A DNA stretch of 64,000 nucleotides from Actinomycetes bacterium. GTDB lineage: Bacteria > Actinomycetota > Acidimicrobiia > Acidimicrobiales > JABEUL01. Under the pieces are notes generated by a model. The model searched no databases and was not told where the DNA came from. It saw only the letters and a program-made list of their open reading frames with translations. Location: contig JAJZNL010000056.1 of NCBI GenBank assembly GCA_021852345.1, positions 1-64,000 of the forward strand, read 5' to 3'. This document shows, in pieces, positions 31,640 to 42,117 of the stretch (position 1 is the stretch's first letter; every line of letters begins with the position of its first letter). The translations under genes were made by a program, and so were the position numbers.

Positions 31640-31993
31640 TTAAACAAACTCAATTCGCGCCATCGGAGCATTGTCGCCTTGACGTGGACCGAGCTTTAAG
31701 ATACGGGTATAGCCGCCATTTCGGTCGGCATACCTCGGTCCAATCTCCTCAAAGAGTTTGTGGGTCATATCTTTATCGCGAATAAATGCCACTACCTGCC
31801 GTTGCTGATGTACACCGCCGGACTTTGCCTTTGTAACGACCTTCTCTATAACTGGTCTGAGTGCCTTAGCTTTAGCCTCGGTAGTAACTATTCCCTCAGC
31901 GGCAACCAAAGATGCAACCAAGTTACCCATCATTGCTTTTTGGTGTTCGGCGTCACCGCCGAATCTACGTCCTTTTTTAGGTGTTCCTCTCAT
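31640..31993 (-). CDS. rplQ: Ribosomal protein L17 (bL17)
   Basis: [57 protein letters not shown]. Confidence 0.97.
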   Translation of the reverse strand: MRGTPKKGRRFGGDAEHQKAMMGNLVASLVAAEGIVTTEAKAKALRPVIEKVVTKAKSGGVHQQRQVVAFIRDKDMTHKLFEEIGPRYADRNGGYTRILKLGPRQGDNAPMARIEFV

Positions 31994-32938
31994 TTAAGCT
32001 CCCTGATGTCCTCTCAATGCAAGCCCTCTTTCGTCAAGCTTGACAATAACTTCATCCAAAGACTTTTGACCAAAATTGGTTAAGGCTAACAATTCTTCTT
32101 CGCTGTGTTGAATTAGCTCCCCGATAGTTGCAATCTGAGCACGCTTTAAACAGTTCATGGGTCGCTCGGAAAGCTCCAAATCCTCTATCATCAGCTCCAA
32201 ATCCGGAGATCCGACTACTGTAGTTGAAATCTCCCCAAGCTGAAGCCCGATCGGGTCTTCGCTCATTGTAGCCACCAATTCCATAAGATTCTTTAAAGTT
32301 TCTCCGGCCGAAGCGAGAGCTTCTGCAGGAGTGGTAGATCCGTCGGTTTCAATGTCTAATACCAACCTTTCAAAGTCGGTAGAATTTTCAACACGAGTAG
32401 GTTCTACTTCGATCGATACTCGTCTCACCGGAGAAAAAATTGCATCGATCGGAATTACACCAATCGTGTTGATTCTCTGTTCTCTTTCAGAAGATAGATA
32501 GCCTCTGCCTCTTTCGATTGTAAGATCTAAGGCCAGTCGTCCTTTGGAATTAATTGTAGCAATATGTAAATCCTTATTAATTATTTCCACTTCCGAAGTC
32601 ACGTGTATGTCTGCGGCCGTGACATCTTTGGGGCCTCTCACGTCTATGCGCGCTATAACAGGTTCGTCCGAATAGCTTTTTAAAATTAGATCTTTTAAGT
32701 TCAATATAATTTCAGTAACGTCTTCTTTGACATCTGCAATGGTCGAAAACTCATGCAAGGCATCATCAAATCTAACCGTTGTCACTGCCGCACCAGGAAT
32801 GGACGATAACAGTGTGCGCCTTAACGAATTTCCAATGGTATGCCCGAATCCGGGTTCCAATGGGGTCATAACAAACTTTTGACGGTTTGCAATTTCGTCA
32901 CCCACGGACTGAATTGTAGGTCTTTGAATAATTAACAT
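31994..32938 (-). CDS. rpoA: RNA polymerase alpha subunit
   Basis: PLEPGFGHTIGNSLRRTLLSSIPGAAVTTVRFDDALHEFSTI; C-terminal domain LELSERPMNCLKRAQIATIGELI. Confidence 0.98.
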   Translation of the reverse strand: MLIIQRPTIQSVGDEIANRQKFVMTPLEPGFGHTIGNSLRRTLLSSIPGAAVTTVRFDDALHEFSTIADVKEDVTEIILNLKDLILKSYSDEPVIARIDVRGPKDVTAADIHVTSEVEIINKDLHIATINSKGRLALDLTIERGRGYLSSEREQRINTIGVIPIDAIFSPVRRVSIEVEPTRVENSTDFERLVLDIETDGSTTPAEALASAGETLKNLMELVATMSEDPIGLQLGEISTTVVGSPDLELMIEDLELSERPMNCLKRAQIATIGELIQHSEEELLALTNFGQKSLDEVIVKLDERGLALRGHQGA

Positions 32939-33066
32939 ATTTCTGTATTCACTCCTTAACCGCTTTTATCTTAAGTAATCTTTAGACGTCTATCGGCAGT
33001 CTCTGTTTACCCAAATTAAAACAGTTTCGTTTTAATCTCTTTTTAACTAATATTGAAACAATGATT

Positions 33067-33139
33067 CAAAATCTTAAACACCAAATCTTAAACACCAAAT
33101 CTTAAACAACAAATCTTAAACACCAAAATCTTAAACAAC
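33067..33139. repeat. Tandem repeat, 14-15-bp unit CAAATCTTAAACAC, 5 copies
   Basis: Direct reading between rpsD and rpoA. Confidence 0.9.
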
Positions 33140-33143
33140 AGTA

Positions 33144-33770
33144 CTATTTCGAATAAAGCTCGACAATAAGTTGTTCACGAACTGGTATGTCGATATGAGC
33201 TCTTAAAGGCAGGCTGTTTACCTTCACCGAAAATGTATCGTCTGACCTTTCCAGCCATGCTGGAACCGATCTTTGCAGTACGCTTAAATTATGTTCGACC
33301 ACCAAAAAAGTCCTGGCTCTTTCTATCAGAGTAATTTCATCGTTCTTTTTTATTCTGTAACTCGGTATCGTAACCCTTTTACCGTTAACCTGAATCAACC
33401 CGTGTCTGACGAACTGCCTGGCCTGGCTACGACTTGCTCCCCAACCAGCTCGAAATACCACATTATCCAACCTGGTTTCCAAACTCAGTAATAAAGTCTC
33501 ACCCGTAATGCCTTCAGAGCTATTAGCTTGCTCATAATATCGGGAAAATTGAGACTCCAAAACACCGTATATTCTCCTGGCCTTTTGTTTTTCACGAAGC
33601 TGGGTCATATATTCGGATCCCTGCCTGGTTCGATCTCTTCCATGATCACCCGGGGGATAAGGACGCCTGGTAACGGGACACTTAATAGAATCGCATTTGG
33701 AACCCTTTAGAAACAGCTGTATCTTTTCTCGCCTGCACAGTCGGCAAACCGGTCCTGTATATCTAGCCAA
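33144..33770 (-). CDS. rpsD: Ribosomal protein S4 (uS4)
   Basis: MARYTGPVCRLCRREKIQLFLKG; LDNVVFRAGWGASRSQARQFVRHGLIQVNGKRV. Confidence 0.98.
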   Translation of the reverse strand: MARYTGPVCRLCRREKIQLFLKGSKCDSIKCPVTRRPYPPGDHGRDRTRQGSEYMTQLREKQKARRIYGVLESQFSRYYEQANSSEGITGETLLLSLETRLDNVVFRAGWGASRSQARQFVRHGLIQVNGKRVTIPSYRIKKNDEITLIERARTFLVVEHNLSVLQRSVPAWLERSDDTFSVKVNSLPLRAHIDIPVREQLIVELYSK

Positions 33771-33803
33771 TTGCTTTGCCTTTCATAGTATTCATGATAT
33801 TAC

Positions 33804-34208
33804 TTAAACTCTCCTGCGTTTTTTCGGACGACAACCGTTATGCGGCATCGGGGTGACATCCCGAGTGGAGGTTACTTCCAAACCTGCGGCGGCAACCGAC
33901 CTTATTGCAGTTTCTCTTCCAGACCCTGGACCTTTTACCAGAACCTCAACTTTTTGCATTCCATGCTCCATAGCTCTCTTGGCACAGGCCTCAGCCGCAA
34001 GTTGGGCAGCAAACGGAGTGGATTTTCTGGAACCCTTGAAACCGACATTACCCGCCGAAGACCAAGCGACAACATTTCCGTCCTTGTCGGTTATGGATAC
34101 GATCGTATTGTTAAAAGAACACTTAATATGCACTACTCCCGTAGATACCTTTTTTCTATCTTTTCTTTTAATTTTTCTTCCAGTTGAAGAACTTTTTGGT
34201 TTTGGCAT
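33804..34208 (-). CDS. rpsK: Ribosomal protein S11 (uS11)
   Basis: [46 protein letters not shown]. Confidence 0.98.
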   Translation of the reverse strand: MPKPKSSSTGRKIKRKDRKKVSTGVVHIKCSFNNTIVSITDKDGNVVAWSSAGNVGFKGSRKSTPFAAQLAAEACAKRAMEHGMQKVEVLVKGPGSGRETAIRSVAAAGLEVTSTRDVTPMPHNGCRPKKRRRV

Positions 34209-34290
34209 TTTTCCTCTTGTCTTATACCTATTTTGCTAAAAATCTAAACTATTCAATGATTAACGGGTTAAGTTTTAAAGTATCCGCAGT

Positions 34291-34318
34291 GCTATAACAA
34301 TTTTGCTATAACAATTTT
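34291..34318. repeat. Two tandem copies of GCTATAACAATTTT
   Basis: Direct reading. Confidence 0.85.
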
Positions 34319-34361
34319 GTTGAGCTACATTATTAATAATTTATCGAACTATTTTATTGAG

Positions 34362-34739
34362 CTACTTCTTAACTTTCTTCTTACCTGCAACTGTCTTTTT
34401 AGGTCCCTTCCTGGTTCGAGCATTAGTATGAGTACGTTGTCCACGTACCGGAAGACCTTTTCTATGACGAAGACCCTGGTAACAACCTATCTCCATCTTT
34501 CTTTTGATGTCGGCTGCCACGTCCCTACGAAGGTCACCTTCAACTTTAAGATTTTGATCAATAAATTGACGAAGCATATTAACCTGCTCGTCAGTTAAAT
34601 CTTTAACACGAGTATCCTTTTCAATTCCTGTGGCTTCAAGAATTTTATTTGAGATCGACCTTCCGATTCCAAAAATATAAGTTAAGGAAATTTCTACTCT
34701 TTTATCCCTTGGGATATCTACACCGGCAATTCTGGCCAT
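34362..34739 (-). CDS. rpsM: Ribosomal protein S13 (uS13)
   Basis: [60 protein letters not shown]. Confidence 0.98.
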   Translation of the reverse strand: MARIAGVDIPRDKRVEISLTYIFGIGRSISNKILEATGIEKDTRVKDLTDEQVNMLRQFIDQNLKVEGDLRRDVAADIKRKMEIGCYQGLRHRKGLPVRGQRTHTNARTRKGPKKTVAGKKKVKK

Positions 34740-34742
34740 CTC

Positions 34743-34856
34743 TTAACCTTGCCTTTGCTTGTGACGCGGGTTTTCGCAAATGACCATTACCTTGCCGTGT
34801 CTTTTAATAACTTTACACTTCTCACAAATTGCTTTGACGCTGGGTCGAACTTTCAT
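34743..34856 (-). CDS. rpmJ: Ribosomal protein L36 (bL36), 37 aa, zinc-binding form; absent from ORF track because of length
   Basis: Hand translation: [37 protein letters not shown]. Confidence 0.98.
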   Translation of the reverse strand: MKVRPSVKAICEKCKVIKRHGKVMVICENPRHKQRQG

Positions 34857-34892
34857 ATTTAATCCTGTATTTATGTACTTTATTTCCAAAAA

Positions 34893-35153
34893 CTATTTAT
34901 ACCTATAGGTAATTCTTCCACGCTGTAAATCATATGGAGTAACTTCAACCTGTACCTTGTCTCCCGGCAAAATTCGAATGCGGTGCATCCTTACTTTTCC
35001 GGATGAATAAGCTAAAATCTTGTGTCCGTTTTCCAACTCAACTCTAAACATTGCATTAGGCAACGGCTCAATCACAGTGCCTTCCAATACAATTGCTTCT
35101 TCTTTTTGCTTATTCAGGTGAACCTCCATAAGAACCTTATTTTTCGGCAACAA
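34893..35153 (-). CDS. infA: Translation initiation factor IF-1
   Basis: [68 protein letters not shown]. Confidence 0.97.
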   Translation of the reverse strand: MLPKNKVLMEVHLNKQKEEAIVLEGTVIEPLPNAMFRVELENGHKILAYSSGKVRMHRIRILPGDKVQVEVTPYDLQRGRITYRYK

Positions 35154-35397
35154 ATCCCAACCACTTCACGCAGTCTAATACTTGCCGCTTTTTAGTGCTT
35201 TTAAATGACTTTTCGACGCTAATTTTTATTTTAGAAAATGCAAAATAAAAATTGGCGCAAAATTAACCGATAATATATATTAGCACTTTTTAAGGGTATT
35301 TAATAACGGACATTTTGCTTACCAGCAAATTAGCAAAATCAAAATTATCTCATCGAATTACAGAAGATTTTGCCTCTACCACTCAGTATCGCCAGAG

Positions 35398-35438
35398 ATT
35401 GTCGCCTAAGTGCCCAAATTGTCGCCTAAGTGCCCAAA
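35398..35438. repeat. Two tandem copies of ATTGTCGCCTAAGTGCCCAA
   Basis: Direct reading, immediately downstream of map. Confidence 0.9.
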
Positions 35439-35439
35439 A

Positions 35440-36180
35440 CTAATATGTCGTCAAAATTTCAGGCCCGTTTTCGGTTACGGCTATGGTGTGCTCAAAATGT
35501 GCGGACAGACCCCCGTCTTTGGTTACAACGGCCCAACCGTCAGAGAGAACCTTTGTCCACGGTTCTTTTTGATTTACCATCGGCTCTATGGCAAAAACAT
35601 GCCCCACCTTTAATTTTGGACCTGGATTTCCGGGCCAATAGTTAGGTACCTGCGGTTCTTCGTGCATATTAGTTCCAATAGCATGGCCGACATACTCTCT
35701 GACTACAGAAAAACCTGCGTTTTCAGCAACCTCCTGCACGGCTTTTCCTATCTCATGCAGATGATTTCCTTGGATCATCTTATCTATACCCGCATAAAGA
35801 CTTTTTTCGGTCACTTCGATTAATCGTTCCACCTCATTAGTCACTTTACCAACACCAACCGTGAATGCCGCATCCCCATGATAACCTTCGACGATAGCTC
35901 CGCAGTCAACCGATATTAGATCTCCCTCTACCAACACATATTCACCCGGTATCCCGTGGACGATCATGTTGTTCGGCGACGTACAAATAGTTGCGGGAAA
36001 TCCGTGATAACCCAAAAAATTAGATTGCGCGCCCCGTTTTTCCAAAACTTCCCGTGAAATTTTATCCAATTCCAACGTAGTAACACCCGGTTTTATTGCC
36101 GCTCTAATTTTTTCATGAATTTCGGCTACGACCTTACCGGCTTTTACCATTTTAAGAATTTCGTCTTTACTTCTTATCAA
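35440..36180 (-). CDS. map: Type I methionine aminopeptidase
   Basis: FPATICTSPNNMIVHGIPG, GDLISVDCGAIVEGYHGDAAFTVGVG, GHAIGTNMHEEPQVPN. Confidence 0.97.
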   Translation of the reverse strand: MIRSKDEILKMVKAGKVVAEIHEKIRAAIKPGVTTLELDKISREVLEKRGAQSNFLGYHGFPATICTSPNNMIVHGIPGEYVLVEGDLISVDCGAIVEGYHGDAAFTVGVGKVTNEVERLIEVTEKSLYAGIDKMIQGNHLHEIGKAVQEVAENAGFSVVREYVGHAIGTNMHEEPQVPNYWPGNPGPKLKVGHVFAIEPMVNQKEPWTKVLSDGWAVVTKDGGLSAHFEHTIAVTENGPEILTTY

Positions 36181-36668
36181 CTTACCTTACCGTGTATTAA
36201 CCTCAGAATTAAATGCTAACGTACTAACGCCAACAATACTAAAATTGCGAATACTCCGAACCTCTAACTATATCTGCTTGATAAATCTTACTTCACGACT
36301 TCAAACAGCAGACATAATTAGTGCCTTTGGCGGACTCTAAACTAATAGCATACAAATTTAAGTTTGATTAGTCACCAACTTTAGACGGTTAAATTCAACA
36401 AATTGCTGCCTTCTGCCTGATGAATATCAGTTTGTATGTAATTTTACTTGAATTATATGTTAGCGAGCCGAATTTATACTGGTTTATTATTACTACAGTT
36501 TTGTTGGACTAAAAACCGAATAGTCTCTAAAACTTGTCATGATTTGCAATAATGCTGCACCAAAGTAACTGGCGGTTTCAGTAGAGACTAGCGGTTTCAA
36601 TTACGATATTCTCCGGGTCGGTTTCCAACATAAGAGATAAATTTGTAACATTCTAAAATGAGCTCATT

Positions 36669-36700
36669 CAAGCCGGATTAATGATTAATAATCCGGCTTG
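36669..36700. terminator. 12-bp perfect stem hairpin downstream of the lipoprotein gene
   Basis: CAAGCCGGATTA-8 nt-TAATCCGGCTTG; no strong U-tract on the minus strand. Confidence 0.55.
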
Positions 36701-36712
36701 TAAATTTTTGCT

Positions 36713-37738
36713 TTAAGAACAGACTCCAGCCACAGTAGTGGAACCCGCTGGTACCGGGAAGGGCTTGGTTGACGACGGTATCGTCTCACTGAAAGTTTGT
36801 CCGTAGTTGCTAAAGGTTAAAGTCAAATTATAAATTGCATTTAATTTCGACATGGCCGAGCCTACGGTCGAATTAAACAAATTAGCCATATTCATAGTCA
36901 TTGAAATCGAATGAATCGTGTTATTGGAATTAACCAAGATCGTTAGAGGCAATGTGTACGAGCTGTTTATGCAATTTCCAATCTTAGATGCCGCAGCAGG
37001 GTTCGTAGCTTCAATAGCCTTAGCTAAATTAATTGTAACTTTATATTGATCGTAACTGACTCCGCCGACGGTTACACTACCTGTTGACAAAATCTGTCCG
37101 TATGATTCAATTGCCTTTAAAAATATTGCCGGATTCTCAAGTTCTTGAGACGCGGTATTGGAATTTAGAAAACCAGACGAATTCGCATTATTCATGGAAT
37201 ACCATTGGTTTGCAGACCCACCGCTCAATTCGTCAAGAATCGAAGAGGACATATAGATTTCATTTTTGCTTAGAATAACTTTAATTGGGAAACTGGTAGA
37301 TGTACCTGTGCTTACCGAACTATTCAAAGTCATATTTACATTTAATGAAAAATAGCTATTCTTTAAATCTAAATTTCCCGTCCCGTTTAAAGTTAAATTT
37401 TCTGAGACCGTAGACTGACCCACTGAGGTGGACGTCTTTACATTACCCGTATAATTGATGGCAACTGTTGCGGCTTTAATGGTATTTTCATCGGCCAATA
37501 TAATCCTATTTTGAGTTCCTCCACTTTTGACAGAACCAGAGTTGCTGGCGACACTGCTTGAAGTGCCCTTAGCTGAACCAGAAGAAGTGGCTGACGTACT
37601 TGTTTTGGAGCTCGACGAACATGCCGCCAGAATCACAGAAACCAATACCAATAATGAGATTACAGTACGTTTCTTGAGATTTGAATTTTTAGTTCGCGAC
37701 GAAGTTCCCAAATTGAGACCACGATTATCTTTTTTCAT
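36713..37738 (-). CDS. Lipoprotein, LolA/LppX-like by general character; start corrected to 37738
   Basis: MKKDNRG...KKRTVISLLVLVSVILAACSSSSK lipobox; ORF track start 37864 overextends through a repeat region. Confidence 0.75.
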   Translation of the reverse strand: MKKDNRGLNLGTSSRTKNSNLKKRTVISLLVLVSVILAACSSSSKTSTSATSSGSAKGTSSSVASNSGSVKSGGTQNRIILADENTIKAATVAINYTGNVKTSTSVGQSTVSENLTLNGTGNLDLKNSYFSLNVNMTLNSSVSTGTSTSFPIKVILSKNEIYMSSSILDELSGGSANQWYSMNNANSSGFLNSNTASQELENPAIFLKAIESYGQILSTGSVTVGGVSYDQYKVTINLAKAIEATNPAAASKIGNCINSSYTLPLTILVNSNNTIHSISMTMNMANLFNSTVGSAMSKLNAIYNLTLTFSNYGQTFSETIPSSTKPFPVPAGSTTVAGVCS

Positions 37739-37758
37739 CAATCCATACCTTTGACTCG

Positions 37759-37788
37759 TAATATTTTCTTGTCTAATATTTTCTTGTC
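37759..37788. repeat. Two tandem copies of TAATATTTTCTTGTC
   Basis: Direct reading upstream of the lipoprotein gene. Confidence 0.85.
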
Positions 37789-38245
37789 TAATCTCATTTA
37801 GTTGTCCCTCCGCTTTTTCCATCAGAACTAGCCTCCCTGCTAACTGCTTGACCAATTTATTCAATTACTTAGCTTCTGAATACGCAACCCACAGCTTAAA
37901 AAATTTAATCGATCAACTTATTTTTCATAGTATCACCCTTAAAGTCAGCAACAAATTTCTGCAACAAATTCCTTCTGGCTTTGAAAGTGACAGTTGTAAG
38001 TAATTTTAATACAATTTTATGTTCTTGTCTAGGATAATTTGAAGTTTCGATGAATAACCTGGCTCGTAAGGCTATAAACTTTGCCTGAGAGCACGAAAAG
38101 ACCGTAGGATTGAGTATACAAATACCGGTTAGCTTCTAAGACAAAAAAATTTTAATATAAATCGCGTTATATAAATACCTGATCCTGCCTTCAGATACTA
38201 TTTGGGTACCTTTTTGAAATCACAATTAACAGCTGAATCAGTCGG

Positions 38246-38917
38246 TTAGTCTTTTCGCAGCTTAAGAGCGGAATCGATAGCCTTAATTGAACGTTTAAGA
38301 ACCACTTCAGTTGCTCCGACTCCGTTAATATTTTTTAAGATGTTGGCTTTTGTATAGTAATCGATAAGAGGATATGTCTCTTTATCGTAAAGCTCAAGTC
38401 TTCTTAGAATAGATTCTTCCGTGTCGTCGTCGCGCTGAACCACTTCGCCTCCGCAAATATCACAAGTCCAATTAACCTTAGGTGGCATGGACGTGGAATA
38501 AACGGCTTGACAATCCTGACATACCCGACGAGACGCCAGACGTTTTAAAACAACCGCTTGGGGTACATCCAAATTTATCACCGCATCAAATTTATTGGGC
38601 AAAATATAGTCATCGAGAGCCTTTGCCTGACTTACGGTTCTAGGGAAGCCGTCTAAAATAAAACCCGTTGAAATTGCCGAGTCCTGCAACAGCCTGGCTT
38701 TAATCATCTCAGTAACTATCTCATCGGGTATCAATTCACCGGCATCCATTGCGGCTTTGGCCTTAATCCCCAAAGGTGTTTTTTGGCGTACGTTTGACCT
38801 GAGCATATCCCCTGACGAGATATGCGGTATGGCGTAATAACGGGACAGCATTACGCACTGAGTACCTTTCCCTGCCCCCTGTTTCCCCAGAATTACTAGG
38901 AGAGCGCCCGTATCCAC
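38246..38917 (-). CDS. adk: Adenylate kinase with four-Cys zinc lid
   Basis: GKQGAGKGTQCVML, FILDGFPRTVSQAKALD, CQDCQAVYSTSMPPKVNWTCDICG. Confidence 0.96.
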   Translation of the reverse strand: MDTGALLVILGKQGAGKGTQCVMLSRYYAIPHISSGDMLRSNVRQKTPLGIKAKAAMDAGELIPDEIVTEMIKARLLQDSAISTGFILDGFPRTVSQAKALDDYILPNKFDAVINLDVPQAVVLKRLASRRVCQDCQAVYSTSMPPKVNWTCDICGGEVVQRDDDTEESILRRLELYDKETYPLIDYYTKANILKNINGVGATEVVLKRSIKAIDSALKLRKD

Positions 38918-40203
38918 TAACTCAAAAATCCCTCGTAGTTCCTCATGGTCAGTTGGGAATCAATCTGCTTGAGCGTTTCCAACGCAACCCCGACAATAAT
39001 AAGCACTGTTGTTCCGAAATAGGGAACATTTTTAATATTCCAAAAATAGAACGGGATTGCAGGAATAGTGGCAAATACTGCCAAATAAAGTGCACCCGGT
39101 GTAGTAATTCTGTTCAAAATTCTGTTCAAATAACTTTCCGTTTGCGGACCTGGTCTAATTCCGGGAATATACCCACCCTGCTTTCTTATTATGTCCGATT
39201 GTTGTGCGGGGTCAAAAACTATACGTACAAAGAAAAATGTAAAGACAATTATAAAAAATGCATAGATAACTATATAGGCTGGGCTCACGGACTGAATATT
39301 GGATGACACAAAGTTTTGAAAGCCTTTGGACGGAATAATCTGTGCCAAAAGTATAGGTATATAAAGCAGGGAGGAGGCAAAAATGACCGGGATAACACCG
39401 GATTGGTTAACCTTTAACGGAATGAACGACGACTGTCCTTGGATCTCTCTTCTTCCCAACATCCTCTTAGCATAGACAACCTGAATTCTTCGTTGACCCT
39501 GCTCCATGAAAACAATGGCAACCAGCATTAATACAACGACAATAATAATAGTCCAAAACTTGAACTGGCCTCCCTGTAACAATACCTGTGAAAAAACACC
39601 AGGAACCGTAGCTAAGACGTTTGCAAATATAAGAATCGACATACCGTTGCCGATTCCGTGTTCGGTAATCAATTCCCCCAGCCACATAACGAACGCCGTT
39701 CCCGCCGTAAACGTTAGAATAATGAATGCGGCTCTGGGAAAATTCCAGTCCGGAATTAAGTCTGTGCCCGAAGACGTGCTAAACAACCCGCCAGAATGTG
39801 CCGCATAGGTAAATCCAGAAGCCTGTAACAGCGCCAAACCCACAGTTAAATATCTGGTGGTTTGAGTAAGTTTCTTCTGTCCGATGGGACCTTCATCCCG
39901 CCACTGCTGCAACTTGGGAATAGCGGTTGTAAGCATTTGGATAATAATTGAGCTTGTGATGTAAGGCATAATTCCCAACCCAAAAACAGCCATTCTGTTA
40001 AGAGCACCACCGGTAAACAAAGACAGGAATGTCAAAAGACCACCAGATTGAGCCTTGGAGTTAATTTGTTCAAGAGTGTGAATATCTATGCCGGGAACGG
40101 GAATGTTAGCCCCCAACTGATACGCCAGGACGATAAAAACGGTAAATAGAACTTTCTTTCTTAGGTCCGCAACTTTAAAAATATTTGCAAGTTTGGCAAT
40201 CAT
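38917..40203 (-). CDS. secY: Protein translocase subunit SecY
   Basis: ANIPVPGIDIHTLEQ, FGLGIMPYITSSIIIQMLT, GIGNGMSILIFANV. Confidence 0.98.
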   Translation of the reverse strand: MIAKLANIFKVADLRKKVLFTVFIVLAYQLGANIPVPGIDIHTLEQINSKAQSGGLLTFLSLFTGGALNRMAVFGLGIMPYITSSIIIQMLTTAIPKLQQWRDEGPIGQKKLTQTTRYLTVGLALLQASGFTYAAHSGGLFSTSSGTDLIPDWNFPRAAFIILTFTAGTAFVMWLGELITEHGIGNGMSILIFANVLATVPGVFSQVLLQGGQFKFWTIIIVVVLMLVAIVFMEQGQRRIQVVYAKRMLGRREIQGQSSFIPLKVNQSGVIPVIFASSLLYIPILLAQIIPSKGFQNFVSSNIQSVSPAYIVIYAFFIIVFTFFFVRIVFDPAQQSDIIRKQGGYIPGIRPGPQTESYLNRILNRITTPGALYLAVFATIPAIPFYFWNIKNVPYFGTTVLIIVGVALETLKQIDSQLTMRNYEGFLS

Positions 40204-40236
40204 ATGTTAAACAGTGTAATTTAGTCGGTCTTTTAC

Positions 40237-40269
40237 TTTAATCCAGGGTAATCTTTAATCCAGGGTAAT
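40237..40269. repeat. Two tandem copies of about 17 bp (TTTAATCCAGGGTAATC)
   Basis: Direct reading. Confidence 0.85.
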
Positions 40270-40338
40270 ATTGTCGTTCTAGGTCGGACAAAACTTTTAA
40301 ATAAAAGTTTACAGGCAATTTTAATATTAAACTTTCCT

Positions 40339-40383
40339 ATTGGACAATGTTACCGATTGGACAATGTTACCGATTGGATAATG
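40339..40383. repeat. Tandem repeat, 17-bp unit ATTGGACAATGTTACCG, about 2.6 copies, reaching the rplO 3' end
   Basis: Direct reading. Confidence 0.85.
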
Positions 40384-40855
40384 CATTTCCAGAAACGGGC
40401 GGGCGACCTGACTTATAGGGCAATTCTATAGTTTCGCAAGTTCCTCCCGCGGCGGTAATCGCCTGTCGGGCCGACTCTGAAAAACTGTGTGCTTTAACTG
40501 CATACGGCTTAGATACTTCACCTCTGCCAAGAACTTTAACCAAACACTTCTTCGGAATTATTCCGTGTGAGTACAGAAGCTCAGGTGTTATTTCCGAATC
40601 ATCCAACTTGGAGATAACGTCTAGATTAACCACTGAATATTCAATTCTGAACGGATTTCTAAAACCCTTTAGTTTGGGTATTCGCTGAGTTAACGGCAAC
40701 TGCCCGCCTTCAAACCCAGGCTTAATTTTGTTTCGAGCTTTTTGACCTTTGGTTCCTCTGCCGGCCGTCTTGCCGCCTTTTCCGCCGATTCCACGTCCTA
40801 CTCTCTTTTTTTCCTGTCTCGAACCGTGTGCGGGTTTCAAATCATGTAGCTTCAT
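40367..40855 (-). CDS. rplO: Ribosomal protein L15 (uL15); start corrected to 40855
   Basis: MKLHDLKPAHGSRQEKKRVGRGIGGKGGKTAGRGTKGQKARNKIKPGFEGGQLPL. Confidence 0.96.
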   Translation of the reverse strand: MKLHDLKPAHGSRQEKKRVGRGIGGKGGKTAGRGTKGQKARNKIKPGFEGGQLPLTQRIPKLKGFRNPFRIEYSVVNLDVISKLDDSEITPELLYSHGIIPKKCLVKVLGRGEVSKPYAVKAHSFSESARQAITAAGGTCETIELPYKSGRPPVSGNALSNR

Positions 40856-41110
40856 AGTTGACTCCTGTCTAACGACTGTATCTATCCAAATCCATATCTT
40901 CCACAAACAATCCGCGATGGGCCGTACTGTGGCTTGATCGATATGGCTTAAATTCTAATTTCTTAAATCTTTCTTTTCAGTATCTTTTCTTTTTAGTATC
41001 TTTTGTTGAGTACCTGTATTTTTTAATTGGTCTATTTAAAATATATGACTTTAATGGTTCGTCTAATATCAGATATATCAGAACCAATAGCTCCAACTAC
41101 CTTTAAACAA

Positions 41111-41305
41111 TCACTTCTCCGAAAATTTCTCAACCGATACGAGATGTGTGACCCTAGCTATCATTCCTTTTATCTCGGGTCGATCAGGCAGTATGTTCTC
41201 GTGCCCGATTCTTCTCAGCCCCAAGGCTCTCATTGTTGCCCTAGTCTTGGGCTTCGATCCGATCGTCGATTTTATCTGTTTTATCTTTATCTTCTCTTCT
41301 GCCAT
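41111..41305 (-). CDS. rpmD: Ribosomal protein L30 (uL30)
   Basis: KIKQIKSTIGSKPKTRATMRALGLRRIGHENILPDRPEIKGMIARVTHLVSVEK. Confidence 0.96.
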   Translation of the reverse strand: MAEEKIKIKQIKSTIGSKPKTRATMRALGLRRIGHENILPDRPEIKGMIARVTHLVSVEKFSEK

Positions 41306-41580
41306 AACTTTTACCTTTATACTTTTGATTATTTTAAACTCGCAAAAAGACAGGCTATTAATTGACTTTATCCGATGATCCTAAATCTAAATCGGTTGCA
41401 CTCAAATTAAATACTTATCTTAATTTGCTGTCTTAATTTGTCGCCTGTGGTTTATTTATTTACCGTTTACCTGTTTTCTATAAATCCTCTGGTTCAAAAT
41501 TAACTTTCAAAAATTATAATTTTTGCTTTTTTAACTTCAAACGAACCTTTAAACATCTTTTATTGTCGGACGTGTACTAC

Positions 41581-42117
41581 CTAAAAATGAACCGGTTCGC
41601 CGTGTGCTTTACTGTTTATTGATCTCAAAAAACCCTTGGGAGCAATCTCGTCTAAAGCCTTTCCTCTCAAACGGGCGATGTCGGCTGGTCGTTTAAGTTG
41701 TTTAAGCCCGTCAATCGTAGCGTGAGCAACGTTAATGCCGTTGGAAGAACCAAGAGATTTAGCGAGAATATCGTGAACCCCGGCCATCTCCAAAATAGCT
41801 CTGGCTGCCCCGCCAGCTATAACTCCGGTACCAGGTGCGGCTGGCTTTAACATAACCCTTCCCGCGCCACTTTGTCCGATAACGGGATGAGCAATCGTAT
41901 TATTTACCAGAGGAACTTCAAACATGGATTTTTTAGCTTCTTCGATCCCTTTTTGAACTGCGATACCAGCCTCTTTTGCCTTGCCGTAACCTAGTCCGAC
42001 GTGTCCTTTTCCGTCACCAACAACCATCAAAGCCGTAAAAGAAAACCTACGGCCTCCTTTTACAACCTTTGCGACCCTGTTGACTTTAATCGTTCTCTCT
42101 TCAAATTCCTGTTCCAT
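41581..42117 (-). CDS. rpsE: Ribosomal protein S5 (uS5)
   Basis: [34 protein letters not shown]. Confidence 0.98.
   Translation of the reverse strand: MEQEFEERTIKVNRVAKVVKGGRRFSFTALMVVGDGKGHVGLGYGKAKEAGIAVQKGIEEAKKSMFEVPLVNNTIAHPVIGQSGAGRVMLKPAAPGTGVIAGGAARAILEMAGVHDILAKSLGSSNGINVAHATIDGLKQLKRPADIARLRGKALDEIAPKGFLRSINSKAHGEPVHF

Noticed and set aside
33067-33139. CRISPR-like array
   Set aside because: Contiguous short tandem units without unique spacers; not a CRISPR.
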